NCBI RefSeq assembly: GCF_964340395.1
Contig: NC_135566.1
Span: 18,003,001 to 18,067,000 of the forward strand
DNA: 64,000 nt
Source of the DNA: Glandiceps talaboti
Lineage: Eukaryota > Hemichordata > Enteropneusta > Spengelidae
Direction of reading: 5' to 3'
A program made the translations under genes and the position numbers. The notes under the pieces were generated by a model that saw nothing but the letters and a program-made list of their open reading frames with translations, was not told the origin of the DNA and ran no database searches. Within the stretch, counting starts at the first letter, position 1, and each line of letters starts with the position of its first letter. This document shows, piece after piece, positions 61,917-64,000 of the stretch.

Positions 61917-62019
61917 GTTTGATTGATTGATTGATTGTTTGTTTGTTTGTCTGTGTGTGTGTGTGTGTTTGTTTGTTTGTTTGTTTGTTTGTTTGTTTGT
62001 TTGTTTGTTTGTTTGTTGT
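61917..62019 (+). repeat. TGAT, TG and TTTG microsatellites
   Basis: Short TGAT run, then TTTG, TG and a longer perfect TTTG run (61967-62016). Confidence 0.95.
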
Positions 62020-62742
62020 CTTTTGGTTTGTTTTATTTTTGTGTAAAGTTGTGGTGGTATGTACGTCTTGGTGACGTCACCTGCGATATAAAAAGGTCAT
62101 CGCTTGTCAGTAACAGATATAAATCGAGACATTATTTCCATGGTTTTTCACGTTGTTTTTCTAAAATTTCATTCAAAAATTGCAACATTCGAGTTAGTGT
62201 CATCGATGTTCCGTTCAGATTTCTTTTTAACCATATATAATTGAATCGTAGGCATCAATCATTCATCTTAGTGTATTGAAGGCGTGAAATGTTAATTTTC
62301 CCTGAATACATCATGTATATGCAAGTGAGAACTCCGACTGAGACAAGAGACATCCGGCGATTATGTACGTACGTAAACGTTCACATGTGACGTGACGTAT
62401 ATAGGCGAAATGTGAAATTACCGGTACTTTTTAGACTCCCAGCAGATGAGGTCATTTCACCGATAGAGGTTAATGTCCCAGGTCAGTGACTTCAATTATT
62501 ATTTATTATTATATAATATTATTTAATTATTATTTTATGATTATTATTATTGTTCAACTGATTATTTTTCGAATGCACTTTTGTGACATACTGGGCCAAA
62601 GTTTTCGTGGTTCCATTACAAATAAATTCGCTCTGATGCCAACATGTATATAAAAATATATTTTGATATCAATATGACTCTGTCATCCCATGCCATCGTT
62701 TCTAAAGTGTTTCAAAAGACAGTATATCGCACGCACGCAAGC

Positions 62743-62843
<101 letters not shown>

Positions 62844-63207
62844 GAAAAAAGACGACAAGTGACAAAAGAGAGGACCGGGAGAGCGAGAGAGGAGGGGAGG
62901 GGAGAAAGAAAGAGAGAATAGAGATAATTTAATGGCATGCATTATTTTACTCGTATGTGATACTGCAAATCTTTCCATTGTGACATTTTCAGAGATAGAC
63001 ATACTATGTTGTTATGCAGTTGATAATGATATGTCTAAATGCACTACATACATTTTTTTATGAAAAAAGTGTAAAACATGGATTGTTTAAAATGTATCGA
63101 TTTAGCTAGAAAACCTACTGTTCCCGATGACGTCATTATCAAGTAATAAAGTTAAACATAAAATAAACCACATTCTTATAATGTTGATAAAACTATGTCT
63201 ATATTTT

Positions 63208-63345
63208 GTCGTTCAGCCAATAAAAATACGAGTGACCTAAGGGGCCTTGACACCATAAGTCGCTAGACTCGTCACGGTAGTGATAAAACCTTTAGGTCAC
63301 GAGTCCAGAATATATTGGAATATTAGGAAATAATATAATTGTTAT
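63208..63345 (-). repeat. Dispersed repeat family A, copy 5 (core only)
   Basis: AATACGAGTGACCTAAGGGG, CCTTGACACC and AGTCGCTAGACTCGTCAC, then TTTAGGTCACGAGTCCAGAA: the same core as copy 4, with the two flanks partly palindromic. Confidence 0.75.
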
Positions 63346-64000
63346 TATTTATTTTATTATTATTTCTTTATTTCAGGCCATCAAGATGTCCCATAAAAAT
63401 ATACAAAACATACAGAATGATATTAAACTAGCAACTATCATGTACAGTACATGATGACACGCCTATAATTTCCCCAAAAGTTTGAAAGAGAGTATGCACC
63501 CGAGTAAATGCAGATTCGAATTAAAGCACTCTCTCTAGAATACATCTGTTAAATATATATAGCAGCTTTAGGTGGAGCGATGCAATATTTAAAATATTTC
63601 AGAAAGCACTATCAATATTAAATAAGTGCATGACATTGCGTTTACCATATAACCACAGGATTGTTAAGTGAAGTTTGTTGATAAAATTAAAAGGAAGCAT
63701 TTTCCAAAGCTGGTTCAAACTTGATTATTTTTGTTAAATTGGTATAATAAATTGGTTTAAAGGTCCTCATGGATTTTTTACCCGCTATCTATCTTAAATA
63801 GAAGCATGGATTGTTAACTGCGACTTATTGCTACTTACACAGAACAAGTTAGTTGTGAACCAGTGACATGTAGGTATAGTTATAAACTGCACATTACAAA
63901 ATTGGTAACCGAGAAAAAAAATCGCATTTGTGTGCTTCTGCATATGGAAAAAAATAATTTGATGCAGGACTGACAATGGATTAACATATCGCATAGATAA

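Overview
The window is AT-rich animal nuclear DNA: long introns with consensus GT-AG splice sites, abundant microsatellites, tRNA-derived SINE and LINE-type 3' tails, and many inverted-repeat (foldback or MITE-like) elements. There is no bacterial-style gene packing, rRNA, CRISPR array or operon. Gene content and repeat style fit an invertebrate metazoan, plausibly a marine deuterostome or lophotrochozoan. The sequence alone does not settle the phylum.

Left edge (1-600): the first coding exon of a CHCHD2/CHCHD10-like mitochondrial twin-CX9C protein lies on the minus strand at 303-349, and the rest of that gene is off the left end. Its upstream DNA carries a ZNF143/STAF-type site, a CCAAT box and a YY1-type site in a row, a typical promoter for a housekeeping mitochondrial gene.

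Main gene (40836 down to 8507, minus strand): one complete nuclear hormone receptor with seven coding exons, 1341 nt in total, 446 residues. All exon phases agree and the frame stays open throughout. Order: an acidic N-terminal A/B domain, a two-zinc-finger DNA-binding domain, a basic C-terminal extension with a V-R-V-G-R motif, and a ligand-binding domain ending in an AF-2 helix (LLAELL). The LBD signature and C-terminal extension resemble NR1 receptors of the ROR / REV-ERB / E75 type, but several DBD positions are unusual and I cannot place it in a named subgroup. A spliced 5' UTR holds a short upstream ORF. The non-coding first exon and promoter lie upstream (above 40836) and were not located.

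Introns and flanks: introns of 5.4, 0.4, 11.4, 11.7, 0.6 and 1.4 kb, and more than 23 kb upstream, are filled with repeats. These include at least five dispersed families with an inverted-repeat core, several single elements with terminal inverted repeats (21055-21933, 31609-31758, 48933-49948, 50510-50965), and a foldback element (58112-58785) whose terminal repeats are arrays of a 16-bp unit and which is flanked by a 10-bp direct repeat. A 31-bp perfect hairpin lies in intron 4 (16485-16566). No convincing protein-coding gene was found upstream of the receptor; the ORFs there are short, low-complexity or unrecognised.
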